Assembly (NCBI GenBank): GCA_030151925.1
Contig: JASLCY010000097.1
Span: 1 to 8,125, forward strand
Source: Oligoflexus sp.
GTDB taxonomy: Bacteria; Bdellovibrionota_B; Oligoflexia; Oligoflexales; Oligoflexaceae
Length of the DNA stretch: 8,125 nt
Direction of reading: 5' to 3'
Shown: piece by piece, positions 1 through 6,911 of the stretch
How the letters are laid out: each line of letters opens with the position of its first letter
How positions within the stretch are numbered: the first letter of the stretch is position 1
The notes under the pieces: model-generated
The model's database searches: none
What the model saw: the letters and a program-made list of their open reading frames with translations, nothing else
Told to the model about the DNA's origin: nothing
Program-made: the position numbers and the translations under genes

Positions 1-1
1 C

Positions 2-1090
2 GCGCGGGCCAACTACTACCCGCAGCTCTCGGCCTCGCTCTCGGCGAGCTACGGGCACAACTACGCGTTGCCCGGCTCGCGCAACGAAGACAGCTATGCC
101 GCGAACCTGCAGCTCAGCCAGAACATTTTCAACGGCTGGGCGGACAAGGCTCGCGTCGACCAGAACAGCGCGAGCGCCTCGATCGCCGAGAACCAGCTGA
201 CCATCGCCAAGGCGCAGACGTCCTACGATCTCAAGACCGCGTACGTGAACCTGATCTACGCGCAGCGCGCGATCCGCCTGCAGGAAAGCATCCGCGACCG
301 CCGTAAGGCCAACCTCGGCCTCGTGGAGCTGCGTTTCGACAACGGCAACGAGAACAAGGGTTCGGTGCTCCTCTCGCAGTCCTACCTGAACCAGGCGGAA
401 TTCAACATCGTCCAGGCGAAGAACAATATCCAGAACGCCAACGCCCAGCTCGCGCGCGCGCTCGGTCGCGACGATACGGAAGTCCTGCAGGTGGCCGAGG
501 ATATCCCGCCCGTGACGATACCGATCACTCCGGATTACCACGCCCTGGCGCTGGCGACTCCGCAGCGCAAACAAGCGGTGCTGCGGGAGACCGTGGCGGA
601 CAAGGGCATAACCCTGGCGAAGGCCGGCTACTTCCCGACCCTCGGCCTCCAGGGTTCCTACGGTCGGCAGGATGATGTGTTCTTCCCGCAGGATTCCAGC
701 TGGTCGGTGGGCCTGGTCCTGAGCGTGCCCATCTTCAACGGCGGCCGCGATTATTTCTCGACCCAGAGCGCGATCGAAAGCCGCGCGTCGGCGGGCAGCA
801 CCCGCGAGGACCTCGACAAGAGCCTGGTGACCAACCTCACGGCGGCCCTCACGCGCCTCATCGAGGCGAAGCAGAACGTAGACGTGAACCTGAGCTTCCT
901 CAAGGCCTCGGAAATGCGTGCGGAGATCGGCCGCGGCCGTTACAATAACGGCCTCCTGTCCTTCGACGATTGGGATTTGATAGAGAACGACCTGATCAAC
1001 AGGCAGTCGCTGATGATTCAGAGTCAAAGGGATTATGTACTGGCGGAAGCGGCCTGGGAAAATGCTCTGGGAACGGGGAGTATCAAATGA
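2..1090 (+). CDS. TolC-family outer-membrane efflux channel (5' partial)
   Basis: This is the outer-membrane channel of a tripartite exporter, a trimeric beta-barrel with a long periplasmic alpha-helical tunnel. The open frame enters from the left edge, so the start and signal peptide are missing. There are 362 visible residues, against about 430-480 in typical family members. The two-fold internal repeat of outer-membrane efflux proteins is visible. The first beta-strand region begins at the edge (NYYPQLSASLSASYG) and leads into LSQNIFNGW. The second copy (AGYFPTLGLQGSYG) leads into LSVPIFNGG at fragment residues of roughly 210-250. Long polar Ala/Gln/Asn-rich helices lie between and after them. 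A TTG at 68 is only an internal codon: the homologous region clearly continues upstream of it. The stop overlaps the adaptor start by 4 bases (ATGA), which suggests translational coupling. Family assignment is firm; the cargo is unknown. Confidence 0.93.
   Translation, partial: ARANYYPQLSASLSASYGHNYALPGSRNEDSYAANLQLSQNIFNGWADKARVDQNSASASIAENQLTIAKAQTSYDLKTAYVNLIYAQRAIRLQESIRDRRKANLGLVELRFDNGNENKGSVLLSQSYLNQAEFNIVQAKNNIQNANAQLARALGRDDTEVLQVAEDIPPVTIPITPDYHALALATPQRKQAVLRETVADKGITLAKAGYFPTLGLQGSYGRQDDVFFPQDSSWSVGLVLSVPIFNGGRDYFSTQSAIESRASAGSTREDLDKSLVTNLTAALTRLIEAKQNVDVNLSFLKASEMRAEIGRGRYNNGLLSFDDWDLIENDLINRQSLMIQSQRDYVLAEAAWENALGTGSIK
1075..1080 (+). promoter_or_regulatory. Ribosome binding site of the adaptor gene
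   Basis: GGGGAG lies 6 bases before the ATG at 1087, inside the end of the tolC-like gene. It decides the start of the adaptor. An in-frame ATG at 970 would add about 39 non-homologous residues read from inside the channel gene, whereas the ATG at 1087 gives a normal lysine-rich N-terminus followed by a membrane anchor. Confidence 0.7.
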
Positions 1091-2127
1091 GCAGTGGGAA
1101 GAAGAAGAAGTGGATCAAGTGGGTGGTCGTGGTCGCCGTTCTCGGAGGCGCCGGCTTCGGCGGCTACAGCTATTACAAGGTCAAGAAGCACAAAGAGCAC
1201 CAGGTCCACTACCGTCCGGAAGTCGTGACCCGGGGCGATATCGATCATACCGTCCTCTCCACCGGCGAGGTCTTGCCGCAGAACCGCCTCGAGATCAAAG
1301 CGCCGATCGCCGGCCGTATCGAGCAGATCCTGATCCGGGAAGGCGATAAGGTGACCCGCGGCCAGATCATGGCCTGGATGAGCTCGACCGAGCGCGCGGC
1401 GCTCCTCGACTCCGCCCGCGCGAAAGGCGACGACGAGGTGAAGCGCTGGGAGGAGATGTACAAACCAACGCCCATCCTCGCGCCGATCAACGGCACGGTG
1501 ATCCTCCGGAACGTCGAGCAGGGCCAATCCTTTACCAACGCGGACGCGGTCTTCGTCCTTTCCGATCGCCTGATCGTCAAAGCGAAGGTGGATGAGACCG
1601 ACCTCGCTCAAATCAAATTGAAGCAGCGGGCGACGATCGTCCTCGACGCCTATCCTTCGCAGGCGGTCGAGGGGCGCGTGGACAAGCTCGCTTTCGAAGC
1701 CGTCACCACCAACAACGTTACCACCTACACCACCGACGTCGCGCCCGTCGAAACCCCGGATTTCATGCGTTCCGGCATGACCGCGAACGTCACCTTCTTC
1801 GCCGAGTCGCACAAGAACGTGATCCTGATCCCGACCGAGGCGATCAGCAGCGAGGACGGCAAGACCTTCGTGATGGTCCCGTCGGGCGAAGAGAAGCAGC
1901 CGCCGGTCCAGCGACCGGTGACCCTCGGCCTCTCGGACGGCAAACGCACCGAGATCACCGAAGGCCTGAAGGACGGCGAGACCATCCTGATCAAGGACCT
2001 GACGTTGAATTCCGCGAGCCAGACCTCGAATCCATTCATGCCCTTCGGCAACTCGCGCCGCAGAACCGGCAGCGGCAGCCGTTCCCAAGGCGGCAGTAAC
2101 CCTCCCCCACCAGGCGGCGGACGCTAA
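1087..2127 (+). CDS. MacA/HlyD-type periplasmic adaptor with very short hairpin
   Basis: This is a membrane-fusion (periplasmic adaptor) protein that would link the MacB-like ATPase to the TolC-like channel. It has 346 residues. The N-terminus MSSGKKKKW is positively charged and precedes one membrane segment (about residues 10-29), giving an inner-membrane anchor with the rest in the periplasm. The two lipoyl halves are at about 67-98 (APIAGRIEQILIREGDKV) and 128-160 (PILAPINGTVILRNVEQGQ). A beta-barrel follows (about 162-240), then the membrane-proximal domain (about 245-305). Only about 29 residues separate the lipoyl halves, where MacA of E. coli has a long alpha-helical hairpin, so the channel-docking hairpin is almost absent. 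The C-terminus (about 322-346) is a low-complexity Arg/Gly/Ser/Pro tail. The gene sits between tolC-like and macB-like genes, overlapping the first by 4 bases. The family is certain; how it docks to the channel is not. Confidence 0.92.
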   Translation: MSSGKKKKWIKWVVVVAVLGGAGFGGYSYYKVKKHKEHQVHYRPEVVTRGDIDHTVLSTGEVLPQNRLEIKAPIAGRIEQILIREGDKVTRGQIMAWMSSTERAALLDSARAKGDDEVKRWEEMYKPTPILAPINGTVILRNVEQGQSFTNADAVFVLSDRLIVKAKVDETDLAQIKLKQRATIVLDAYPSQAVEGRVDKLAFEAVTTNNVTTYTTDVAPVETPDFMRSGMTANVTFFAESHKNVILIPTEAISSEDGKTFVMVPSGEEKQPPVQRPVTLGLSDGKRTEITEGLKDGETILIKDLTLNSASQTSNPFMPFGNSRRRTGSGSRSQGGSNPPPPGGGR

Positions 2128-2129
2128 AC

Positions 2130-4082
2130 ATGCTTGAGATCAAAGACATCTATAAGCGCTATCAGATGGGCGACGTCACGGTCGAGGCGCTCAAGGGCGT
2201 GAACATCACGATCGAGGAAGGCGATTTCGTGGCGATCATGGGCCCTTCGGGCTCCGGCAAGTCCACGTTGATGCATATCCTCGGCATGCTCGATGCGCCG
2301 TCCGAGGGCTCCTATAAGGTCAACGGCCAGGAGACCTCCCAGATGAGCGAGGACGAGCTCGCGGTGTTCCGCCGCGACGTGATCGGCTTCATCTTCCAGC
2401 AGTTCAACCTCCTGCCGCGGATGTCCGCGACGGAGAACGTATCGCTGCCCCTGCTCTACAGCGAGCGCCGCCTCGATCTCGTCCGCGCGAAAGAGCTCCT
2501 GGACCGGGTCGGCCTCGGGACGCGCTCGCACCACAAACCCAACGAGCTCTCCGGCGGCCAGCAGCAGCGCGTGGCGATCGCCCGCTCCCTGATCAACCGC
2601 CCCCTGATGATACTCGCCGACGAACCGACGGGTAACCTCGATTCACGCAGCGAGAAGGAGATCCTCGGCATCCTGCACGAGCTGAACGCCGCCGGCATCA
2701 CGATCGTCATCGTCACCCACGAAGAGGAAGTGGGCATGCAGGCGAAGCGCCTGATCCGCATGCGCGACGGCGTCGTGCAATCGGATGAGAGGCGCGAGCC
2801 CTTCAAGAAACCGCCTCCGGAGCTCAACGCCCCGCGCGCGCGGAAGAAGCATTTCCCCCTCGCCAACGTCTATCAGCATTTCGCGCAGGGTTTTAAGACC
2901 CTCGCCGCGAACAAGGTCCGCACCGTCCTGTCGGTCCTCGGCATCCTGATCGGCGTCGCCGCGGTCGTCGCGATGCTGGCGATCGGCAAAGGCGCGCAGT
3001 CGGCCCTCGAGGCCCAGCTGAGCTCGCTCGGCTCCAACCTCCTGATCCTGCGTCCCGGCGCCGTCCGGACCGCGGGCGGCGTGAAAGCCGAGGCCGGCGC
3101 GACCACGAAGCTCACCTCCGACGACGCGACGACGATCAAAAACGAAGTCGATAACGTCAAGAACGTGGTGTCGACGGTCAACGGCCGCGCTCAGGTCACT
3201 TACGGCAACAAGAACTGGAACACGCAGGTCCTGGGCACGAACCCGGCGTATGCGAACATGCACGCTTCGGTCCCGCAGGCGGGCCGCTTCTTCACCGACG
3301 ACGAGAACGTGCAGAGAGCGCGCGTGGCCGTGATCGGCGTCACCGTGATCCGCGAGCTCTTCGGCGACGAGAATCCGCTGGGCGCGATGATCAAGATCAA
3401 CAAGGTCAACTTCCAGGTGATCGGCATCCTGCCGACCAAAGGCGCCAACGGCTTCCGCGACCAGGACGATATCATCGTCACGCCGCTGAACTCGGCGATG
3501 TACCGACTGCTCGGCAAGGAAAACGTCGATACGATAGAGATCGAGATCAACGGTCCGCAATTCACCGACCAGGCGCAGGATGCGGTGCTGAAGCTCATCA
3601 ACACGCGCCGCCGCGTGCCGCCCTCGCAGCAGGACGATGCTTACCAGATCCGCAACATGGCCGAGATCCAGGACGCGCTCTCGTCATCGACGAAGATCAT
3701 GAGCCTCCTCCTTTCGGCGATCGCCTCGATCTCGCTCGTCGTCGGCGGTATCGGCATCATGAACATCATGCTCGTGTCGGTGACGGAACGGACGCGTGAG
3801 ATCGGCCTCAGGAAAGCGGTCGGCGCGACCCGGAGCGACATCCTCGCCCAGTTCCTCGTGGAAGCGATCGTGGTCTCCTCCCTCGGCGGCATCTGCGGCC
3901 TCGCTCTTGCGTGGATGGTCACGATGGGACTCACTTATTACGCAAATTGGCCCGCTCAGATCTCGCTCGCATCCGTGGTCCTGGCCATAGGCTTCTCCGC
4001 GGGCGTCGGCGTGCTCTTCGGGATCTACCCGGCGCGCAAGGCTTCCCTGCTCCATCCTATCGATGCTCTCCGCTACGAGTAG
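2130..4082 (+). CDS. MacB-type ABC transporter, fused ATPase and permease
   Basis: This is the inner-membrane ATPase of a MacAB-TolC-like exporter. Family members act by mechanotransmission, pushing periplasmic substrate (macrolides, toxins, lipoproteins, peptides) into the channel. It has 650 residues, the usual MacB length. The ATPase domain (1-220) is intact: Walker A GPSGSGKST 38-46, Q-loop Q90, signature LSGGQ 140-144, Walker B ending D164-E165 (ILADEPTG), H-loop H197. The permease follows: TM1 about 266-285, a large periplasmic domain about 290-520, TM2 about 523-549, TM3 about 573-600 and TM4 about 613-634. The FtsX/MacB motif TERTREIGLRKAVGATR comes just after TM2, and the protein ends YPARKASLLHPIDALRYE. 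It starts 2 bases after the adaptor stop with only a weak GGCGGA-like ribosome site, so translation is probably coupled. It is the last gene of the operon, followed by a terminator. The substrate cannot be read from sequence, so macrolide resistance should not be assumed. Confidence 0.95.
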   Translation: MLEIKDIYKRYQMGDVTVEALKGVNITIEEGDFVAIMGPSGSGKSTLMHILGMLDAPSEGSYKVNGQETSQMSEDELAVFRRDVIGFIFQQFNLLPRMSATENVSLPLLYSERRLDLVRAKELLDRVGLGTRSHHKPNELSGGQQQRVAIARSLINRPLMILADEPTGNLDSRSEKEILGILHELNAAGITIVIVTHEEEVGMQAKRLIRMRDGVVQSDERREPFKKPPPELNAPRARKKHFPLANVYQHFAQGFKTLAANKVRTVLSVLGILIGVAAVVAMLAIGKGAQSALEAQLSSLGSNLLILRPGAVRTAGGVKAEAGATTKLTSDDATTIKNEVDNVKNVVSTVNGRAQVTYGNKNWNTQVLGTNPAYANMHASVPQAGRFFTDDENVQRARVAVIGVTVIRELFGDENPLGAMIKINKVNFQVIGILPTKGANGFRDQDDIIVTPLNSAMYRLLGKENVDTIEIEINGPQFTDQAQDAVLKLINTRRRVPPSQQDDAYQIRNMAEIQDALSSSTKIMSLLLSAIASISLVVGGIGIMNIMLVSVTERTREIGLRKAVGATRSDILAQFLVEAIVVSSLGGICGLALAWMVTMGLTYYANWPAQISLASVVLAIGFSAGVGVLFGIYPARKASLLHPIDALRYE

Positions 4083-4099
4083 CGCAAGCATGAAAGATG

Positions 4100-4129
4100 A
4101 AGGCCGAGTTCAAAACTCGGCCTTTTTTT
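4100..4129 (+). terminator. Rho-independent terminator of the export operon
   Basis: A perfect 11-bp stem (4100-4110 with 4114-4124, core AGGCCGAGTT) with a 3-base CAA loop runs directly into a tract of seven T at 4123-4129. It lies 17 bases after the macB-like stop and isolates the kinase gene from operon read-through. Confidence 0.93.
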
Positions 4130-4183
4130 GCTTCATTCCCCTGCCCCCTGACATGCTCGCACCTGATATCCAGACTTACATGT

Positions 4184-4212
4184 TTGAACCAGTATGTTTT
4201 TGTTAAAAGAAT
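4184..4212 (+). promoter_or_regulatory. Possible sigma70-like promoter of the hybrid kinase
   Basis: TTGAAC (4184-4189) lies 17 bases before AAGAAT (4207-4212), inside a clearly AT-rich stretch; 26 of 80 bases are G/C in 4171-4250 by hand count. Each hexamer matches the sigma70 consensus at only 4 of 6 positions. The location between a terminator and a well-placed ribosome site makes a promoter likely here, but the exact boxes are uncertain. The rest of the 169-base gap (4130-4170) shows nothing recognisable. Confidence 0.35.
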
Positions 4213-4240
4213 ATGTTAGTAGATTCCATTGCTGAAACTT

Positions 4241-4245
4241 GAGGA
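4241..4245 (+). promoter_or_regulatory. Ribosome binding site of the hybrid kinase
   Basis: GAGGA lies 6 bases before the ATG at 4252. An in-frame TGA at 4240-4242 sits just upstream, so the kinase cannot begin further upstream to include a sensor domain. This site and stop together fix the start. Confidence 0.75.
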
Positions 4246-4251
4246 TCAGAG

Positions 4252-5769
4252 ATGGATAGGGCCTTTCATTCCGATATCATCGCCAACATCAGCCATGAGA
4301 TCAGGACGCCTCTCGCCGCCATCACCGGCTATGCCGAGATCCTGGCCTCGAATGAAAGCGATCCGAAGAAGAGGGAATGGTGCGAGGGCATCCTCAAATC
4401 GAGCCTGCTGCTCGAACGCCTCGTCAACGATATACTCGAGTTCTCCAAGGCCTCGTCCGAGACTTTCTCGATCCGTCCCGAACCCTGCGACGTGAGGGGC
4501 CTGGTCCAGGAAGTCGTCGAGCTCATGCACGTCAAGGCCCGGTATAAAAGCCTGGAGCTCAGCTACCGGCGCGGCGCCGACGCCCATCCCGTCATCGTCA
4601 CGGATCCTGCGCGCCTCAAGCAGATCCTCTTCAATATCATCGGCAATGCGATCAAATTCACCGAGGTGGGTTACGTCCGCATCAGCGACGAGCTCGTCCC
4701 TTCGAAGCACGACGGCTTCGATTACCGCATCCATGTGCAGGACACCGGCCGGGGCATCAAGGACGAGGACAGGGAGAAGCTGTTCTCGCCGTATTTCCAG
4801 ACGACCCAGGCCACCGACCAGCAGAGGACGGGCACCGGCCTCGGCCTCGCCATCTCCCAGCTGCTCGCCAAGGGGCTCGGCGGGCAGATCAGCTTTCAGA
4901 GCGAGCAGGGCATAGGCACCACCTTCACTCTGTCGATCGCCGCGAAGATCTCCCAGGCCCGGACTTCGAAGACCGGCGACCATCGTTACAAGCTCCCGGC
5001 CCATCAGGAGCGCAAGGCTCCCCTGGCCGGCCGCATGATCCTGCTCGCCGACGATTCGCCCGACATCATCGCGATCCTGAACCACGTGCTCGAAAACGAG
5101 GGCGCGACTATCAAGATCGCTCGCGACGGCCACGAGGCCCTCGAATACCTCAGGGTCATGACGTTCGACCTGGCGATCATGGACGTGCAGATGCCGCGCG
5201 TGAGCGGCCTCGATGCGGCGCGCATCACCCGCGCCTCCGGCGTGAATATGCCTATCCTCATCCTATCGGCCAAAGCCGAGCTCGAGGGCGAGAATCTGGA
5301 AGGCTCCGGCGTGACCGACTTCATGTCGAAGCCGATCGACATCCCGCGCCTGCTCGAGAAGGTGAGCCACCTCTGTTCTTTGACGCCGGCCCGTTCCTCA
5401 TTTATCCCGGAAAAACATACTTTCCCGTCGATCCTGCTAATCGAAGACGACAACGAATTATCGTTGTTAACGGACCTCTATCTGAATAAGCATGGGTATA
5501 ATTGCACGGTCGCCCCGAAACTGGCGGACGCCCGCGATTACATCCTCAAGAGCCGCTTCGACTACATCATGCTCGACCTGAACTTACCGGACGGTCGCGG
5601 CATATCGCTGTTCGACGAGGACCTCGGCGAGATGAACGAACACACTCCCGTCATCATCTCGAGCGGCGGCGTGACCCTCGAGGAGACGCTTCACCCGCGC
5701 GTCCGCAAGACCTTCCAAAAGCCCTACCGGCTGGACGACCTGGTGCACTATCTCGAAGTCGGGCCCTGA
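4252..5769 (+). CDS. Soluble hybrid histidine kinase, HisKA-HATPase-REC-REC
   Basis: This is a two-component signalling kinase of 505 residues with no signal peptide, membrane segment, PAS, GAF or HAMP domain, so it is probably cytoplasmic. The dimerisation/phosphoacceptor domain begins at the very N-terminus: H-box SHEIRTP with H15. The ATPase domain follows: N-box NIIGNAIKF (N132), G1 box DTGRG (164-168), F-box LFSPYF (about 177-182), G2 box GTGLG (194-198). Receiver 1 (about 261-372) has acidic D267/D268, phosphoacceptor D311, S339 and K360. Receiver 2 (about 392-503) has E398/D399/D400, phosphoacceptor D442, S471 and K490. Both receivers look functional. There is no HPt or DNA-binding output domain, so phosphate must leave through another protein. 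It stands alone between a terminator and a convergent fliG, with no partner gene. It may obtain its signal by docking to a separate sensor. What it regulates is unknown. Confidence 0.95.
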   Translation: MDRAFHSDIIANISHEIRTPLAAITGYAEILASNESDPKKREWCEGILKSSLLLERLVNDILEFSKASSETFSIRPEPCDVRGLVQEVVELMHVKARYKSLELSYRRGADAHPVIVTDPARLKQILFNIIGNAIKFTEVGYVRISDELVPSKHDGFDYRIHVQDTGRGIKDEDREKLFSPYFQTTQATDQQRTGTGLGLAISQLLAKGLGGQISFQSEQGIGTTFTLSIAAKISQARTSKTGDHRYKLPAHQERKAPLAGRMILLADDSPDIIAILNHVLENEGATIKIARDGHEALEYLRVMTFDLAIMDVQMPRVSGLDAARITRASGVNMPILILSAKAELEGENLEGSGVTDFMSKPIDIPRLLEKVSHLCSLTPARSSFIPEKHTFPSILLIEDDNELSLLTDLYLNKHGYNCTVAPKLADARDYILKSRFDYIMLDLNLPDGRGISLFDEDLGEMNEHTPVIISSGGVTLEETLHPRVRKTFQKPYRLDDLVHYLEVGP

Positions 5770-5778
5770 TTCCCGCAT

Positions 5779-5808
5779 AAAAAAAAGGCGACCCGGATCG
5801 GATCGCCT
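5779..5808 (-). terminator. Rho-independent terminator of fliG
   Basis: Read on the minus strand, AGGCGA (minus sense) pairs with TCGCCT (5803-5808 with 5786-5791). One G-U wobble and an inner CCG/CGG (5793-5795 with 5799-5801) follow, closed by a 3-base loop, so about 10 pairs in all. Eight consecutive T of the minus strand follow (A-run at 5779-5786). In the plus direction the wobble becomes a C-A mismatch and no T-run follows, so it is a poor terminator for the kinase. Confidence 0.88.
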
Positions 5809-5835
5809 CCAACATCACTCTTATTTCTTTCATCC

Positions 5836-6837
5836 TCACACGTAGGCGGACTCGCCGCCCGACGCGATAATGATCTTGCCTTCCGATTCGAGTTTCCTTG
5901 CGATCTGGACGATCTCGTACTGCACGGCTTCCACGTCCGAGAGCTTGACCGCCGACATCGCCTCCATATCCTCGCGTAGCATCTTCGAGGCGCGTTCGGA
6001 CATGTTCTTGAAAACCAGCTCCGAGACCGCCTCGGACGCCGTCTTCAGGGCGATCATCCACTGCTCGCTCTTCACGGACTTGATGATCTCCTGGATGCCC
6101 TTGTCGTCGATCTTCGCGAGGTCGTCGAACACGAACATGAGCTGGCGGATCTGTTCCGCGAGTTCCGGATCGCGTTCCTCGAGGTTGTCGAGGATCTGCT
6201 CTTCCGTAGCCTTGTCGATGAGGTTGAGCATCTCGGCGATCGGTTCCACGCCGCCGATCTTCTGCGACGAGATCGAACCCAAAGCTTGGATTTCATTACG
6301 CAATACGTCATCGACCTCGTCGATGATCTCCGGCGCGACCGCATCGAGGTTGGCGATGCGGAGGATGATTTCGGTGTGCAGGGCCTCGGGCAGGAGCTTC
6401 ATCACCTCACCGCACTTCGCCGGATCCAGGTGAGCGAGGATCAGGGCGATGGTCTGCGGATGCTCGTTGCGGATGAAGTTCGTGAGGGTCCTGGGATCGA
6501 TCAGCTCGAGGGCGTCGAGGTTCGCCGAGGAACCGAGCGCGAGCTGCTCGATGAGGTCGTCCGCTTCGCCGCTCTTGAAGGCGCTGCCGATGACTTTCAT
6601 CGTGAAGTCGTTGCCGCCGTAGAAGAACTTCTTGTTCTGCTGGAGGATGCCGTAGAACTCCATCATCACTTCGTCGATGATTTCCTGTTCCAAGCGACCG
6701 AGGCGACTCATCGCGGTACCGATGCGCTTGATTTCGAATTCGGTCATGTTCTTGAAGATCTCGGCCGAGATCTCCTCACCGAACGAAAGCAGAAGTATGG
6801 CGGCTTTTTGGGCTCCGGAATACTTGTTCGTGGCCAT
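5836..6837 (-). CDS. fliG: Flagellar motor switch protein FliG
   Basis: FliG forms the part of the C-ring nearest the MS-ring. It binds FliF, FliM and the MotA stator, generating torque and switching direction at the cytoplasmic face. It has 333 residues, normal length. FliG_N is at about 5-105, FliG_M at about 115-190 with the FliM-binding EHPQ motif at 125-128, and FliG_C at about 195-333 with GGVEPIAEMLN (195-205) and the MFVF hinge (234-237). Torque-helix charges match those of E. coli with an offset of one: K265, R282, E289, D290, K298 (E. coli K264, R281, D288, D289, R297). These are conservative swaps at two positions, so the protein should be functional. It is convergent with the kinase, has its own terminator, and is divergent from the cinA-like gene. 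No other flagellar gene is visible, although fliG usually lies between fliF and fliH. Confidence 0.97.
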   Translation of the reverse strand: MATNKYSGAQKAAILLLSFGEEISAEIFKNMTEFEIKRIGTAMSRLGRLEQEIIDEVMMEFYGILQQNKKFFYGGNDFTMKVIGSAFKSGEADDLIEQLALGSSANLDALELIDPRTLTNFIRNEHPQTIALILAHLDPAKCGEVMKLLPEALHTEIILRIANLDAVAPEIIDEVDDVLRNEIQALGSISSQKIGGVEPIAEMLNLIDKATEEQILDNLEERDPELAEQIRQLMFVFDDLAKIDDKGIQEIIKSVKSEQWMIALKTASEAVSELVFKNMSERASKMLREDMEAMSAVKLSDVEAVQYEIVQIARKLESEGKIIIASGGESAYV

Positions 6838-6848
6838 AGATTTTGGGA

Positions 6849-6854
6849 CTCCTC
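6849..6854 (-). promoter_or_regulatory. Ribosome binding site of fliG
   Basis: GAGGAG on the minus strand lies 11 bases before the fliG ATG (6835-6837). The sequence is strong but the spacing is longer than usual. The start is supported by MATNKYSGAQKAAILLLS, a typical FliG N-terminus. Confidence 0.5.
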
Positions 6855-6874
6855 AGACTCCTTCGTCTCTCCTT

Positions 6875-6880
6875 ATTCTA
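6875..6880 (-). promoter_or_regulatory. Possible -10 box of fliG
   Basis: TAGAAT on the minus strand matches the sigma70 -10 consensus at 5 of 6 positions and lies about 37 bases before the fliG start. No good -35 hexamer is seen at 16-18 bases; the best are T-rich stretches such as TTACTT. A TTGACA is present on the same strand (6892-6897) but only 11 bases away, too close to serve as the -35. Upstream dependence on an activator would fit but is not shown. Confidence 0.3.
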
Positions 6881-6896
6881 TGACACCCCTCTGTCA
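6881..6896. repeat. TGACA-N6-TGTCA palindrome next to fliG -10 box
   Basis: Perfect 5-base arms (6881-6885, 6892-6896) around CCCCTC. It abuts the candidate fliG -10 box, where a regulator would bind. The element CACCCCTCTG inside it (6884-6893) recurs as CACCCCTTTG at 6911-6920, 9 of 10 bases identical. A possible operator; no known family's consensus is recognised. Confidence 0.4.
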
Positions 6897-6911
6897 AAAA
6901 GTAAGGCTGTC

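Noticed and set aside
970..1086. Upstream in-frame ATG extending the adaptor into the tolC-like gene
   Set aside because: The extra residues show no homology or signal sequence; the ATG at 1087 has a good ribosome site and a normal anchor right after it.
1033..2088. Long minus-strand open frame antisense to the adaptor (also 2643-3560 and 4246-5133 minus, 6286-6963 plus, 6910-8058 minus)
   Set aside because: These lie opposite genes with clear protein families. Their translations are Arg/Asp/Leu/Ala-rich without recognisable domains, as expected from G/C third-position bias in GC-rich DNA.
4229..4495. Overlapping plus-strand frame from a TTG before the kinase, considered as a frameshifted sensor end
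   Set aside because: Its translation beyond 4252 is a Ser/Arg/Pro-rich shadow of the kinase, and upstream there is only intergenic DNA and a terminator.
5497..5502. Perfect TATAAT inside the kinase
   Set aside because: No -35 hexamer at 16-18 bases and no start with a ribosome site downstream; it falls in an AT-rich coding patch.
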